From Sipunculus nudus (lineage: Eukaryota; Annelida; Sipuncula; Golfingiida; Sipunculidae): a stretch of 64,000 nt of DNA. Numbering within the stretch: the stretch's first letter is position 1; each line of letters begins with the position of its first letter. The notes below the pieces were generated by a model, which was not told where the DNA came from, ran no database searches, and saw only the letters and a program-made list of their open reading frames with translations. The position numbers and the translations under genes are program-made. Shown here piece after piece: positions 10,883 to 24,330 of the stretch. The stretch covers positions 53,835,618-53,899,617 of the forward strand of contig CM049317.1 of NCBI GenBank assembly GCA_026874595.1, in the 5' to 3' direction.

Positions 10883-12540
10883 CTGTGGTCATTGGTTGCC
10901 ACTCCCAGTGCAAGGGGCCGGCTCAAAAGTGAATTGGGGTGTGATACGTTAATCAAGAATTCCAAAATTTTACCTAACGTCAATGCTGTGATAAGAAAAT
11001 TCTATATGCTGAAGCAAATGTAGCAGCTTGATAACTTGGTTTCAGATTTAATTTCATTCATTTTACAAATATTTATCTGAAATTATACATAATCCAAATG
11101 ACTGACTTGGTTCGGTCCTGAAGAACAGGTTTTGAATAGACATTCTCGTGAGCATAATTGAATCGCCAAACGTGAATAGACCACGTGCTCTAAACAATGA
11201 AAAGTCGCTGGGACGTTCAGTATTGATCCCTGTGCACCCAAACAACAAACGTTTATGAATGCCATGCTGGATTAGTTTCAAAGTAACGACTCTTGTAAAA
11301 CTGTTCACAGCGGTACATCAATAAAGATACCCTGTGTGTAGACTCAAGAACTCAAGTGAAAACAGAAGACAAGATATTTAGATTTTATGTTTATCTTCAT
11401 AGTTATATTTTATGAGGGAGATGTTATTCGTTCTAATCTTAGACCTGGAGTAGTGAACGTGTGTGCTCTGGCAACATACACGTATTATACTTGTACAAAT
11501 ATTCATTTTATACAAGGATAAACTTTTTTTTCTTGTTCACTTTATTTATTATACAGAGAACTGCTCAGAGGTTTGAACAGTTAAGCTTAACATGAAGCCC
11601 TGCTTATTAAGGTTTTGCTCCTCGTTAATCTTATTGTTTATGCCGGGAGGGTATGCTTTCGTCCCCGTTCGTGTATTTGTGTGTTAGTATGTGCGTGTCT
11701 TTGTTCGCAACATAACTAACTCAAACATGAACGGAATCTTATGAAATTTTCAGGACATTTCGGTAATGGGCCAATGAAGAACGATTAATATTTGGTGTGG
11801 CTCCGGCGCGTCACGAGGATTCAGGAATGTGTTCATGGAATATTCTCGAAAGTACAGTTGCTTACCAGTCGATCAACCAGGGTAAATAGACCGAATACGT
11901 GAATGCAGATATATAGTTATATCTGTAATTTCAAGTGGTCAGGTTCAAGTAGTCAAGTGCACAAGTGATAATCCTTCATCTTAAATGTTGTGCAGATCCC
12001 GACATAAGAGCGTATTCATTCATGTGCGCCCGTTATAGACGTGACGTATTTTATCCATGGTCCGTCCGTCCGTACTTGTCCTTCCGTCGGGCCGTCCGTT
12101 CTTTAACTTTTAGTGTCACTGCGATAACTTACCTCGGCTACGATGTTTTTACACGAAACTCATCAAAACTACTATCAGATATATTATCTCCGGACTTCGA
12201 TTCTGGGCAAAACTACGCATATTAAATTAGGACAAGGGTCACTGGGCTACATTAGGGGTGTCTCAGCGATCCTTGGTAGGAACATAATGCATTTTGAGGA
12301 AACTCTGCAGAATTATTAACCAATGCAATATCTCACCTGAGTTAGATATCTGGCAATGTCCATGTATATTTAATGAGGTCAGAGGTCACCAGACTTTGTT
12401 GTGGATTTCATGGATACCAAAAAAGGCTGATAGATGTAGATGAAACTCATTATAAAAATAAACCAATAGAGTTTTTCACCTGAATTACATAATTTTCCAA
12501 ATTAACGCATATCTCTCTAATGAAGAAAAAACTTGCTAAT
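10883..12540. other. Non-coding: dispersed-repeat fragments
   Basis: Near 11,645-11,840 is a fragment of a widely dispersed invertebrate repeat ('cgtgtctttgttcgcaacat', 'gaaattttcaggacattt', 'gtggctccgg'). A relative lies at 15,475-15,640. Near 12,040-12,240 is a repeat with a CCGT/GTCC-rich tract. No gene was recognised. Confidence 0.5.
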
Positions 12541-12545
12541 ACCGT

Positions 12546-12850
12546 CTAAATGGCCGAAACCGCAAATATAAAATGGCTATTCGTCTCAATGCTCTGTCGT
12601 TTCATAGATCGGGTTCGGCTCTCGATTGCCTGGCTGGGTCTTCGCTGCTGGGATCGGTAAAGGGAATGTAGGTTGCTTCTGCCTTTGTGACTGTGGATGC
12701 TGTGGGTTTCCTGAAAAGTTGCTGGTGCGGGATAAACGGTGGCGGTCTCTCGCGGCTTTTCTGCTTGGCTAGGTGGCATCACGTCTGTTGGCTGTGCGAT
12801 TTATGCTTAAGCCGCGCACAGGGCTGGGGTCTTGACCACAGCAACTTGTA
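12546..12850 (-). other. GC-richer segment with a 78-codon frame, unassigned
   Basis: Base composition rises here. The minus strand has an open frame rich in Ser, Arg, Pro and Gln (begins MMPPSQAEKPRETAT), without recognisable domain or splice context. It may be a fragment of a retroelement or an untranslated exon. Function unknown. Confidence 0.2.
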
Positions 12851-14475
12851 GCTGCTCAACAAGCGAAAAACAACTTAACAAAAAATTCACGCATATCTTG
12901 TCAGGCCAGACGTCACATAATGTGCGACGGGCTTTTAATGCAACATTTGCGTTGCTCTCGTTACTTTTGCTTTGGCGGAGGTATGCACCCTGAAGAATAC
13001 TATTCTGATTACTTCAGAAGGGATATGGATGTGTGTGTTTTATGTGTTAACAGGTTTACACGAAATGCTACTGCAGCTATCTAGGTGAAACAACGTTGAG
13101 GGCTTCGAGATGGGTACAAGGGGGGCGTCTTGGGATAAAGGGATAAATCCTGCAGTATTGTTTTGTCGTGGCGGAGGTGTGCGTTTGGCTGAGTGACATT
13201 GTACTAGAGGGGTAAAATGGACTTCCCGGTACCATACATATGCCGAGTGCTTTTCGAATAAAGAGGCGCTACTGTAATTAGGTTTACTGACACAGAGACA
13301 GGTTTGAAGGGTTCTGTTTCCGGTACCTGACGGTTAAAATCCCTTGAACCTTTTATAAATATAGGTTAGTAAAAAAATCGCTCCAACGGTACATAGGCTG
13401 CTTATTTTGTTTAAATTCCAAACGCATTAAACAAGAATATCTGGAGTTAAGCAACCGGAAGTTTCAACAGCTTTATTTCCAAATAATTATTTAATGCCCT
13501 TTCAACCCCATCACATATGAAACCAAACACCTTTAAATTATGTTTTAATCGGTGTATGTTGCGCGTTTTCAACCTATTTTTATAAACTCTTAAAATATGC
13601 ATACGATACAAAGGTCTGCTCTGATGCTAGCACTGGAGGAAGCTCGAGTTTTTTATTGCCAACTACAAAATATGATCTGCTGTGTGTATGACATGTTACG
13701 AAAAGTAGCAAGCTCCTTGGCCACGTCTGCCTCTAGGGCCACCGCAGCATGGGGAAAGTTGATATGAGAAACATGATTAACAATATTGACAATAATATGA
13801 TAAGCAGAGCTTAGATATTGAAAACATCCATCGCACCAATGAGACAATGTTTTGAACAAGTTCCTCAAATGAGATTTCACGTGCAATCTTAAAATACTAT
13901 AAGAGATTACATGTAAAACCCGTTGCGTACGCACAAAAATTACCCTGAAACAGTTGTAGAAGGTAAATCTAGATGGGTAAAGATTTACTTACATACGAAA
14001 CTGTCACGAAACCCTTGAGATCTAAGAAAAAAATATCCCGTCCAACCTCTTTGGACCCAGTTGCTCAACTGGCCAAATGACGCACGGGTGTGGTATTTCT
14101 GTGCGTCGGACGCAAGTAATCTGTTGTTTACACACACAACAGGATCAGCTACGCCATGGCTCAAACAAATGCACTTCAAAACAACGAAATACATCAGGTT
14201 ATGAATATAGCGTTCAGGTTGAACTGTCATGACTAATATACATAAGATACAAGATTTATTAGTGGGTATGAACTAAATAAGATGAAAACACACGCACGTG
14301 ATTGGTACAACTGATTTCTTTAACCAAAGAACATTCATTATAATTTTTTTTTACATTTACCTTTACTCAAAATGCTCTTAGCTATCATACTGCTCTTGTA
14401 AATATAAAGAGTTCAGTTTTTTTTTTTTCAAATTCCCAATCGATGCAATCGTGCAAGTTCAGGTGATATTAATAA
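12851..14475. other. Non-coding: short dispersed fragments
   Basis: Two fragments with the phrase 'tggcggaggt' (near 12,970 and 13,170) belong to the same dispersed repeat class as 37,555-37,775. Nothing supported was seen from 13,280 to 14,475. Confidence 0.45.
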
Positions 14476-14479
14476 GTCC

Positions 14480-14670
14480 AAGAAAAGCTTAATTCTGAAT
14501 TCGGCCTACATTTTTTTACCAGTTATATCGAAAGGCTGATGTTCGCAATAAAACTATTATAACATCCGTTGCAGGTATCGTCAACTTTTAATATAAAACA
14601 AAAGCGTCCAACATAAAAGCGTGCCACCACAAATCGCCAACAGAGGGCGCAAGCATAGGGAAATACTTAA
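14480..14670. repeat. Dispersed repeat, family R1 copy
   Basis: It begins with 'gaattcggcctaca' and ends with 'cgccaacagagggcgc'. A related copy with the same order of motifs lies at about 27,745-27,915 ('agtgcggcctgaa' to 'tcgcctacaggaggcg'). Length and lack of frames suggest a SINE or MITE. Confidence 0.45.
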
Positions 14671-16396
14671 CATAAAAAAAAATAATCTAAATGGTTAACA
14701 TATATTTAAAGACTAGCTGTGTGACGTCTCTTTTACACTAGCTTTCGGGTGCCCGGCCCCTTTCCTCAGGTGTGATACTTTTACCTCATTTAAACTATAC
14801 TCTCAACAGAATATACGATTAACATGCGCATAATTATTATATGTTTCCGCCTTGTCTCCCAGTGGATGCTCTAGCACATTTAAAATAATGATAGCACTAT
14901 TCTGAGATTTGAGGACTGTAAAATACAGATTTTAGATTACCACTTTATTACCGTTTCGCTTTCTAACAATAATTGTATATCAAACTTCAATCTCTGGTAT
15001 TTACCATGGGAAATCACTGTTCTCTTCTAATTGACTAATATTAAGACCCGTACAAATAACTGTAGAAAAGTAGGATTTTATATGTCAGGAAAAAAAGGCT
15101 ATTCATTTCTTCCTTTTGTGCAAGGAACATTGAATAATGACTTTCTACGCAGCACCCGTTTCCATCGACAGTTAGAGAATGTATTGTTTTTGACTGGAAG
15201 GCGCGTTCCCGTACCCATGTACTCTAGAAACTGAGGCACTGGACGGCGCTGTGCACCATTGCAAATACCATACTCAATACAAGTTGTGGGGCTGCAAAGC
15301 GGAGAAGGTTTTACTTGTTTTCAGCTTTCCTTTGCACTGCTGCAAAACGCGGCGTAGCGCGGCGTTTGGTGCGAACACTTCAGTGTAATTGAATGTATTC
15401 CAATTTTTTTTTTTTTTTTTTTTTTTTTTGGCAGCGTGGCGCAGCTTTCGGTGTGGACAGGCCTTTACACCTTTGGGGTTTGTACGTATAGTGTGTGTGT
15501 GTGTTTTTTCACAACAATCACGCAATCATGAACGAATCTCATGGAATTTTCAGGGCATTACATGAATAGGTCGATTAGATGTTGGTGTGGATCCGGAACA
15601 TGATCTGTATCCAGGAATGCCATCAAGGAACATTCACATATATAAAGTCACTTATGCACGAATTAACCTAGAAATAAGTAGGGCCGAATAATTAAACAAG
15701 AAAACAGGGTTTCGATATCATCCAACAATAGGGACTCCCCCCCCCCCCCCCCCCCCCCAATTCCTAAGAATGCAGATTTCTAGTACATAGTGATAACAGA
15801 TATAAACCATAATAATAACAATAATATTTATTTTATATATATTTACATACATATAAATATATATATGTTCATTATATATATATATGTTCTGTGACTTAGT
15901 ATTTAACCATTATCTGTCAATAAGTTATCACCCTTTTATATGTCTAGTTAAGAAGATCGGTTGTCAAGGCACACTTTAAAGATCAGCAATAGAACAGTTA
16001 TATTAATTAAATGAAACATTCCATTCACATAATACAATGTGGTGTCAAATGCTCGCTGGGTTAATGGTTTGTTCTACCTAACTCTTTATGCACTCAGAAT
16101 TCTGCGATTGTCTAACTCCAATCACTTGATGTCTGGTACATCTTTGAAGTGACAACCATGAGATGCATTGAATCTATAGTGACACGTTTGTTCTTTAGAA
16201 TGTATCACCTCCAATAACAATTACATTATATTTGTTTTGTTGATGATTTACTGTGGCTGAAGTGATGCAAGACAAGTTGAGTCTTATGGAACCTCCGTTA
16301 ATGGATTCCCATATATATTGATATACACTAATGAAGGAAATATATGTTTGCCGACTATATCACAGAAATTTCAATTTTCTGATATATATCTCACCC
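14671..16396. other. Non-coding upstream of the lectin gene
   Basis: It contains a T-run (about 15,405-15,429), a C-run (about 15,737-15,758), a second copy of the dispersed repeat (15,475-15,640) and TA-rich DNA around 15,830-15,890. A TATA-like 'catatatatt' lies about 90 bp before the lectin start codon and could be its core promoter, but no transcript evidence is available. Confidence 0.45.
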
Positions 16397-16442
16397 ATGG
16401 AAATATTGATGAAAACGGTTGTTTTCCTTTTGCTTCTCACTG
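16397..16442 (+). CDS. Lectin exon 1: signal peptide
   Basis: It encodes 15 codons plus one base and is followed by a GTAAGC donor. A second in-frame ATG (codon 5, MKTVVFLLLLT) would also give a working signal peptide, so the exact start is open. Confidence 0.75.
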
Positions 16443-19400
16443 GTAAGCCTTAATATCATATAAAAATATATTTGATGCAATTTTTTTTTGCTTCTGATGT
16501 TAGACACAATGCAAATTTAAAATGGTAACACGATCGTAAATAAGAGGCAGGTGGAATATACCATTAAATTCAACCTACAGTTGACGCTCTTATTAGAATT
16601 TCTCAATTAACCTTGTACACATACATTTTGTTTTCATAATATATTGGACTGTGGGCCACCATAGACCCCCCTCCCTTTCACACACTAATTCCAACATGGT
16701 TTTTTTATGTTGGCCAAGTTAGTTATCTGTCATAATCTGCATGTTTGCCATTGAACTGGTGGTTGGGGTGAGCTCCAGTTGCCATAGTATCCAATAAGCG
16801 AAAACCAGGAATTTAAGAAAAATATATATTTCTGACAAAACCCCATTATAATATAAAGTAGTAATGTGCATTCAATGTGTCTATTTAGATATGCTTTAAA
16901 TTGTAAAGGTCATAGCAAACAGGATTTGGTATATTTAAGGTCATATTCTCGCAAAATCATGGTCGTTGCAACGTTATACCAGGAAATCATCAAAGATATG
17001 ATAGACTTACAAAATAATTGTAAACCATATAGACTATAGTCCAGCATTAAAGCCCCCCCCCCCCGAGACAGCAACTAAACCATGTTTTCTGGTTAGCATG
17101 GAACCTCATCTATCAGAACACGCTTGTTTGCCATTGATCAGTTGGTGGGTGTGGCCTAATGGCCCGTAACCATGTCAACATTGTGATTGAATTAAAAACT
17201 AGATGTGTCGGAACGACAAGAATGCCCCCGCCTGGGGTAAATTAGAAACATTTGTTTAATTTTGAAATTTGTTTTAAGTTCAGGAGATGTCATATGGTCA
17301 AAAGTAGGTCAACAAGGGCAAAATGCAAACTCGATCTGTTACGGGTCATTATCAAGCAACACACCAAAAATACGGCCAGTATCTGCAGGCACTGTGAAAA
17401 AAGTCCATACATTGGCATTTTCCATAAAAATATTCTGTCTTTTATGAAATTTTCTATGTTTAGGAGCTGTAAAACAATCAAAAGTAGGTCAACCGGGATG
17501 AAACGCAAACTCGATCTGTAACTGTCATTATCTGCCCACACAGAAAAAAATCAGGGTGGTATCTGCAGGCATTGAGGAAAAAAAGTCGGTACATATGCAT
17601 TTGTTATGAAAATTTCTATTTTCATGAAACTTTCTATGTTCAGGAGCAGTCAAATGGTCAAAAGTAGGTCAACTGAGACATAACAAGAACTTGATCTGTA
17701 ACTGGTCATTATGTGCCTACACACCAAAAATCAGGCCCGTATCTGCAGGCACTGCGAAAAAATTCCGTACATGTGCACTTTTTATGAAATTTTCTATGTA
17801 AGAGCACCGTCAAACAGTCAAAAGTAGGTCAACTGGGACAAAACATGAACACGATCTGTAACTGGTCATTATCTGCCTACACACAAAAAATCAGGCCAAT
17901 ATCTGCAGGTATTGCAAAAAAAAGTTAGTACATATGTATTTGTCATGAAAATTTATATTTTTTATGAATTTTTTATGTTCAGGAGCCGTAAAACGGTCAA
18001 AAGTAGGTCAACTGGGACGAAATGCTAACTCGATCTGTAACTGGTCATTATCTGCCCACACACCAAAAATCAGGTCAATATCTGCAGGCATTGCGAAAAA
18101 AAGTCCGTACATATGTATTTGTCATGAAAATTTCTATTTTTCATGAAATTTTCTAAGTTAAGGAGCCGTAAACGTACAAATGTAGGTCAACTGAGACGAA
18201 ATGTTAACTCGATCTGTAACTGGTCATTATCTGCCTACACATTAAAAATCAGGCCAATATCTGCAGGCATTGCGAAAAAAAGTCCGTACATGTGTATTTG
18301 TCATGAAAATTTCTATTTTTCGTGAAACTTTCTATGTTCAGGAGCCGTAAAACGGTCAAAGGTAAGTCAACTGAGACGAAACGCGAACTCGATCTGTAAC
18401 TGGTCATTATCTGCCTACACACCAGAAATCAGGCCAATATCTGCAGGCATTGCGAAAAAAAGTCCATTCATGTGTATTTGTCATGAAAATTTCTATTTTT
18501 CCTGAAATTTTCTAAGTTTAGGAGCCGTAAAACGGTCAAAAGTAGATCAACCGGGACAAAACGCGAACTCGATCTGTAACTGGTCATTATCTGCCGACAC
18601 AGCAAAAATCAGGCCAATATATGCAGGCATTGCGAAAAAAAGTCCGTACAACTGTTTTATTTCGGAATGACGGAAGGACGGACATGGGTAAAACTATATG
18701 CCCCGGCCACTTTGTGGCGGGGGCATAAAAAGTCTTTTATTTGCTAAAAGAAAAACAAACAAAATTTTAAACCTGATATTCATGTAATAGTATACATATT
18801 TGAAGCTGTGTGATCAGGTACAATAAAAGTCAAGGTCATTCAAGGTCACAGTCATGGAAAACCATTTGCTTTGCAAACGCAATGGCAGAAATCATCATAG
18901 ACATTTCTAACTTACAAAATAAGGGGTAGATCATATAGCCTCAGGGCTATCATGGACCCACTTCTTAGGCAGTAGTCAAAACAATGTTTTTTTTTTGCCT
19001 GAAACCTCGGCAATCAGAATCTGCTTGTTTGCCATAGATCTGGAAATGGGCCATTACCATGGTAGCATATATGAGTGAAAGTGTCGAAATTAGAAAATTG
19101 TGATTTATTTGTGACTTAACAAAATAAAAACAAGTTCCAATATATTCATTTGATTAACATGATACATCGGGATGACTCAGTATAATGTTTGGTGATGCAT
19201 TTTGCGTTTTTAATTTGATTAATGAGATTGTTTATCTAGCTGAGAAAAAGCTAGGTGCTTATGGAAAATATTGAACATATTTACTGTTTAATGTTGTCAT
19301 ACGTTGAAGCATCTGATATCACAATTGTTTACATAAATCGAGAATGGTCTAGAATGTTATCACTATTCTAGAGCCGGATTATCCTGGTAAGGCGCCATTG

Positions 19401-22400
19401 TGGTTTGATATATAAGGTATAAATAAGGCTGTAGAGCCACGTGTAAGCTCGAGGAACATAAATGAGAGTTCGTTAGACGACTAATGGAAGATAATTTGCA
19501 TGTTGCCAAGGGAACAAACTTTGTTTACGTTTACCCTGGACTTCCTAAAATGAACCGTTTTGTATATCGGTTTGAGAATTTTGTAAATCCATGATTGATT
19601 ATAACAAGTTATATTTTCTTAAATATAGCACACCTAGGATTTAATATTAACCAATAAAATGCAAGTGTTTGGAAAGACCAACTTACAAAAAAGGACTAAA
19701 AGATTGTCATGTCAAATGCAACTGTTACTTTAAAAGTTAACATGCAGGGTATGTTTACAAGCATATTAAAAGAAAATAATTGTTTCATTCTGCCATATGT
19801 ATTCCAATTTCCATTTGCAATGTGTGTGTGTGTGCGTGTCTGGAGGGGTTTGGGGATGGGGGTTAACGGGGACCTCGAACCCCCCCCCCCCCCCCACACA
19901 CACACACACACACGCACATAACACCTTGTAATGTGTAAAACCACATTAACCCCCTCCTTCTATAGTATAATATTAATAAGAATGTCATCAATGATGTATT
20001 CAAGATTCAAGTGGGGAGGGGGACAAGTCTATTCCGTGAATCATGACTGAATATTAAAATAAAAAAAGTTTAATGGCTGAGTACTTCACTGTCAAAGAAA
20101 GGTTGGAATAGAATATTTTCAGTCACTATTGCTATTTTACTCTTTACTGAAACACCGCATTTCATTGATATTTAAGGAAATTTCTGACACTGTCACCCAT
20201 TATAGATAACAGCTTGTATATATTATTATATATATTTAATGACAAAAGTACATTTATTTAATTACCAAAAAGTGGAGGGACATAACATGGCATGTCCCCC
20301 CTGGTTGAAAAAAAGTGTGTGTGCGAAAATGACAATTGACCCAAATATTGATACCTTAACAAACCTTATAAGTGTGCTTCCCTACAGGCAAAGTCTTTTT
20401 AACAAGCACATTCTTACAGCTGAGGATCCAGATTGACTGGAAAATAATTACTGGCTAAACCGGATGGAAGTCCATACTGATCAATAATCTGTTCTTTTGT
20501 TGAATTGCTGTAAGTCTATCATGTTTATGATATCCTTTCTACCATTACGCTGTCATAGCAACAGCCATAATTTTGCACGACTGACATTAAATGACCTCGA
20601 TTTCGATTGTGCTTGGCCTGCTTCAAATTTTTATACTTTTAAACGTATATTATGTTTTATTTTTGTTTATTAACAATTATAGGTGCTTTTTTAAATATGC
20701 ATTTCTTTGTTGTCATGGTAACGGGCCATATGGGCATATTCACAACCAGAAAAATGGCAAACAAGCAGAGTCTGATAGCCAAGGTTCCTGGGTAACAAGA
20801 AAACATGGTTCAATTACTTTTTCTGGGGGGGGGGGGGGGTCCATGATGGCCAAAATACTATATTGTATACCAATATTTTGTAAGCGAATAATGTCTTTGA
20901 TGAATTTCTGCCATATCGTTGTCATAGCAGCATACATGATTTTTATGACAGTGACTAAATAACCTGGATTTAGATTGCACTTGACCAAGCAGCTTCAAAT
21001 ATGTATACCTTGTCCAGAGGCTATATGATCAACCCCTATTTTATAAGTTTATCATGTCTATGATGACCATGTTTTTGCTACCATAGCAAGTGCCATAATA
21101 ATTCATGAATGTGACCTTAAATGAACCATATCTTGTTGGTCATAAAAAAAGCCTATGTACATGGACACAGACTGTACGTTGATGATATTTACGGTTGCCA
21201 TAGCAACGACGCTCATTGTTCATCGCCATTACCTTATATGAACCAAATCTTGATTTTAGTTGACTGTGTAGTTTTAGATACACATTTCTACAAACTTGGA
21301 TAAGTTTATTCATTGAGTTTAGTTAGATATTTACAAGTTTTCTGAAATTGCTGGTATTTACAAATGCCTTGTCATAGGAACGGCTCTTACGCTCATACCC
21401 ACAACTAATCAAAAGGCAAACAGCTTATCACCAATGCTAACAGAAAAGCACGCTGGAATTTGGTGTCGGGGGGGGGGGGAGTCGCTATTTTGGCCCACGG
21501 TCTATATGATTTACATTTTTATACAGGGCACGGGGGGTTAAGCTTGGATTGTGGGGGACCACTCTCCGCTGTTGCTGTCACGACCCTCTTTAAGCAGATG
21601 GGACTTCCTACCTCGTGCCGTTTGAAATGCAGTAAGGGTTTCTTAGTAACTCCTTCGTGTATAATTATTTATAAAAAAGGGTTCATGCTGTTAAATAAAA
21701 CTCCGTATGCAAGTGTAACGCTCCTATTCCGCCGTATTATATCTTCCGCTATATAATAAATTGCTTTTTATTTTCTTCCCTAATAATTTGCTTTTCTTTG
21801 CTTTGCAACATGAGGACAGCAAGATATGCGAAACCAATTATAAAAAGCGTCCAAAATGGGTACGCAACCCAGCATGGAAGAGGGAGTTTAAAGATAGTGC
21901 ATTGTGTTCATATTCTTTAAATCACCATTAAATTTGCTGCTATATAAAAAGCTTAAGTAATTAATATGATTTTTTTTCAGGATGTGAACCACCTTTTAGT
22001 TACCTGTTCGGGAAAGATGAATTTCACCTGAATTCCTGTTACATGTTTTTGCCAAAACCACGTGTTGATTTCAAGAAAGCCCAGAACTACTGCAGGAAAT
22101 ACAACTCAGCCTTGGTCAGCATTGAAACAGAAAGAGAAATGCTACATCTGAAAGAAATCATTGAGAAGAATAAACATGTGCTCATGCCAAGTAATGTTAT
22201 TTATCTATACATTATTTTTACACATATGACTGAAGCATAATATCACAAAGAAATACCCTATTACAATGTGTACTGGTAAGACTAAGCAAACACACTTCAA
22301 CTACTGTCACTCTGTATACTTTTTAGGACAATGTATTAAGATGTTATTATATATTTTCCATGTAAAAAAACAACTACGTAATCAAAAGAGCGACTGAGAG

Positions 22401-23276
22401 TCAGCTAACATATATATAAAGAGTGCAATATGAACTAACTTATCTGATCTCGGGTCTCTGAGTATAGTTATACGAGAAATCATTTTCTTTTGCATAAATT
22501 CTAAGTATATATAAAAACTACAATATAATGTGGGAGAACACTTTTAGTAGGCTTGAGAGATATTGCATTTTATATACTGAATTTGTGGAATTCCACCGCT
22601 GTTTGTTATATACTGATACCTCATAATTGCTTCATTAATCCAAAACGGTTTAAAAACACCAAAATATCTCTGAATATTCGAATATACCTTTTCTAACAAA
22701 CTAGCGACATCCATCTGTTTGATTCGACTGGCATTTAGTTTTCGGGTCCGTTTTATTGATAAAGAGTGATGAACGAGGGGGAAACATGTCATTAAAGAGG
22801 AGTTTCTATCAGGAGTTTGTGGCATATTTTCTGGTTCCATTTAACTATACCCGTTATGATGGCCCACGTGACCCGCAAACTGTAGACGAGCGTTAAATGC
22901 AGTGCTCACTTTCGTAGAAAAAATTCTTTTGGAAAGTTAGTGGGACCAACCTTATGCAAAGACACCAGGCTGCTTCCGATCATAATAAGCTTGTTGAGGC
23001 TGAATTAGGGAAATAAGGATCCAGATAGTATAAATTACTCATTTTTGACATGAAGGTGCACTCAGGTTGTAGTTAGCCCCTTTAACATTATGTACTCTAT
23101 TGAATTTCAAAGCTTTGAAAAAACCAGTCTAGCTATCATGCAGCAATCTTTGATATGATAAATGATGAACCTCAATTGAGGATTTTTGCCGTTCAATCAA
23201 ATAATTTTTGGTTAAATATACCAGGAAACGCAAATCGTACTAATGTTCTTTGTGACTTGTATGTACATTTATATAT

Positions 23277-23320
<44 letters not shown>

Positions 23321-24330
23321 TGAGAACCAAAACCGTATACATGTTTTCAAAATAAGAAAATTTAACAATTTAACTTTCATTTTCTTGTTACTGTTTTCTT
23401 AGAACAAGGAAAATTATATGAATATGAATTGGCTCGGAATGTTACATAGTATTGACCTTCTTTCTGTTCGACAAGCAAAATTATCAAGTCCTTCGACGCA
23501 ACTCAAAAATTATTACCAAAAAAATGTTTTATAAGATTTACATATCCTTTTATAATGTCAGAAAAAGGTTACTTTGACCTATTTATATACCTCCAATGAC
23601 TTTAAATAATGTGTAAGGTCTGACGCTAAGCGTCATGGTCCCAATGTTTTCAAAGAGATACTTTTCACACTTAGTCACATATAACTTGGCCCTGAGGCGT
23701 GGCTATGATTACTGGTGACGTATCTATTCTATCTATTCAAACACTATGGCCCTCACGCAACGACTGCCCATTCAATCATTCTAGATCTTCTTGACTTTCA
23801 CCGCTGCTTTCTTTTGGAAGATTACACCAGTTATGACAAAGAACTAAGAAGAGACCTACATGGAGCTTGATGCATATGACGATAACTTGTTCTAATTGGT
23901 CTGTTTATAATCCGTTGCTCGTGACAAACCTAGTGATAGGGCTTAGCGAATCTTGGTAAACAAAATGTCGGTTAAAGCCAAGAGGGACCTGGACGACTGG
24001 TGTGTAAAGCTGCTGCGTTAGGACCGAATTCAAACAAAATAATTTAATAAATGCAACGTGTATATACCTACATGATACTTTGTACATGCAGCCTTTGAGG
24101 AATACTTCGGGTACTGGACCTCAGGAACTGATGAAGACCAAGAGGGAGTATGGGTATGGGGCGCCACTGGTCGGAAGATATACTACACGCGATGGGGAGT
24201 GTCCGAACCGGACAACTTGTTATTTGAAGAACACAATTTAATTTTTACTACAATAGCATTCAGATGGTTTGATATGAACAGGGATGCAAAATTCGGTACC
24301 CTCTGTGAAAAAGGGGCAGAGTATACCTAA
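16397..24330 (+). CDS. Secreted C-type lectin, three exons, 164 codons
   Basis: Exons are 16397-16442, 21981-22190 and 24092-24330, and the phases join cleanly (G|GA, A|CC). Residues 1-16 (MEILMKTVVFLLLLTG) are a signal peptide. The rest is one C-type lectin domain. It opens with the long-form Cys17/Cys35 pair, continues with Cys53 in NYCRKYNSALVSIETE, then GVWVWGATG in place of the usual W-x-W-x-D-G, WGVSEPDN at the calcium-site loop, and Cys157 in GTLCEK. Such proteins bind glycans outside the cell and in molluscs often act in immunity or adhesion. Oddities: the loop reads EPDN rather than EPN or QPD, WND is replaced by WFD, and the inner cysteine pair typical of the fold is absent. Calcium-dependent sugar binding is therefore uncertain. 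No frame breaks are seen. Confidence 0.85.
16443..17195. other. Lectin intron 1, left part: dispersed repeats
   Basis: The stretch holds repeat units containing 'tttgccattga', 'ggtgggtgtggcc' and 'cttacaaaataa'. Similar units recur around 18,780-19,100 and 20,500-21,480. A C-run lies near 17,049. Confidence 0.5.
17200..18736 (+). mobile_element. Tandem-core element with eight ~180-bp units, pearl/CvA-like
   Basis: Eight units are placed by the anchor 'tcgatctgta' at 17331, 17511, 17691, 17851, 18030, 18209, 18389 and 18569. The spacing is 179-180 bp, except one of 160 bp caused by a 20-bp loss. The head contains 'aatgcccccgcctgg' (about 17220) and the tail 'gtggcgggggcataaa' (about 18712), giving a 10-bp inverted match. 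An ACGG-type tract 'gacggaaggacggac' lies just before the tail. Head, tandem core, ACGG tract and tail match the described architecture of bivalve pearl/CvA non-autonomous elements, often linked to Helitrons; this link is inference. It sits in lectin intron 1. Open frames across it are chance. Confidence 0.65.
18737..21970. other. Lectin intron 1, right part: dispersed repeats and homopolymers
   Basis: Several degenerate units contain 'catagcaac' and 'gccatatgggc'-like phrases (18,780-19,100; 20,500-20,830; 20,930-21,480). A C-run and (CA)n lie at 19,879-19,915, and G-runs at 20,826-20,838 and 21,468-21,479. No exon was recognised. Confidence 0.5.
21981..22190 (+). CDS. Lectin exon 2: first half of the domain
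   Basis: A long polypyrimidine tract and TTTTCAG precede the exon, and the donor is GTAATG. It encodes Cys17 to Pro85, including the helix 1 segment FKKAQNYCRKYNSALVSIE and helix 2 REMLHLKEIIEK, both standard C-type lectin elements. Confidence 0.85.
22191..24091. other. Lectin intron 2
   Basis: AT-rich intron of 1.9 kb with an (AT)n tract at about 23,279-23,319. No other feature was recognised. Confidence 0.6.
24092..24330 (+). CDS. Lectin exon 3: second half of the domain and stop
   Basis: Its acceptor is ACATGCAG. It encodes the YWTSGTD...GVWVWG core, the EPDN loop, FRWFD and the last cysteine, ending in TAA at 24328-24330. Only one cysteine is encoded where three are usual. Confidence 0.85.

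Noticed and set aside
17252-18325. Series of 60-90 codon frames
   Set aside because: They are produced by the repeated ~180-bp core of the tandem element and shift frame between units.
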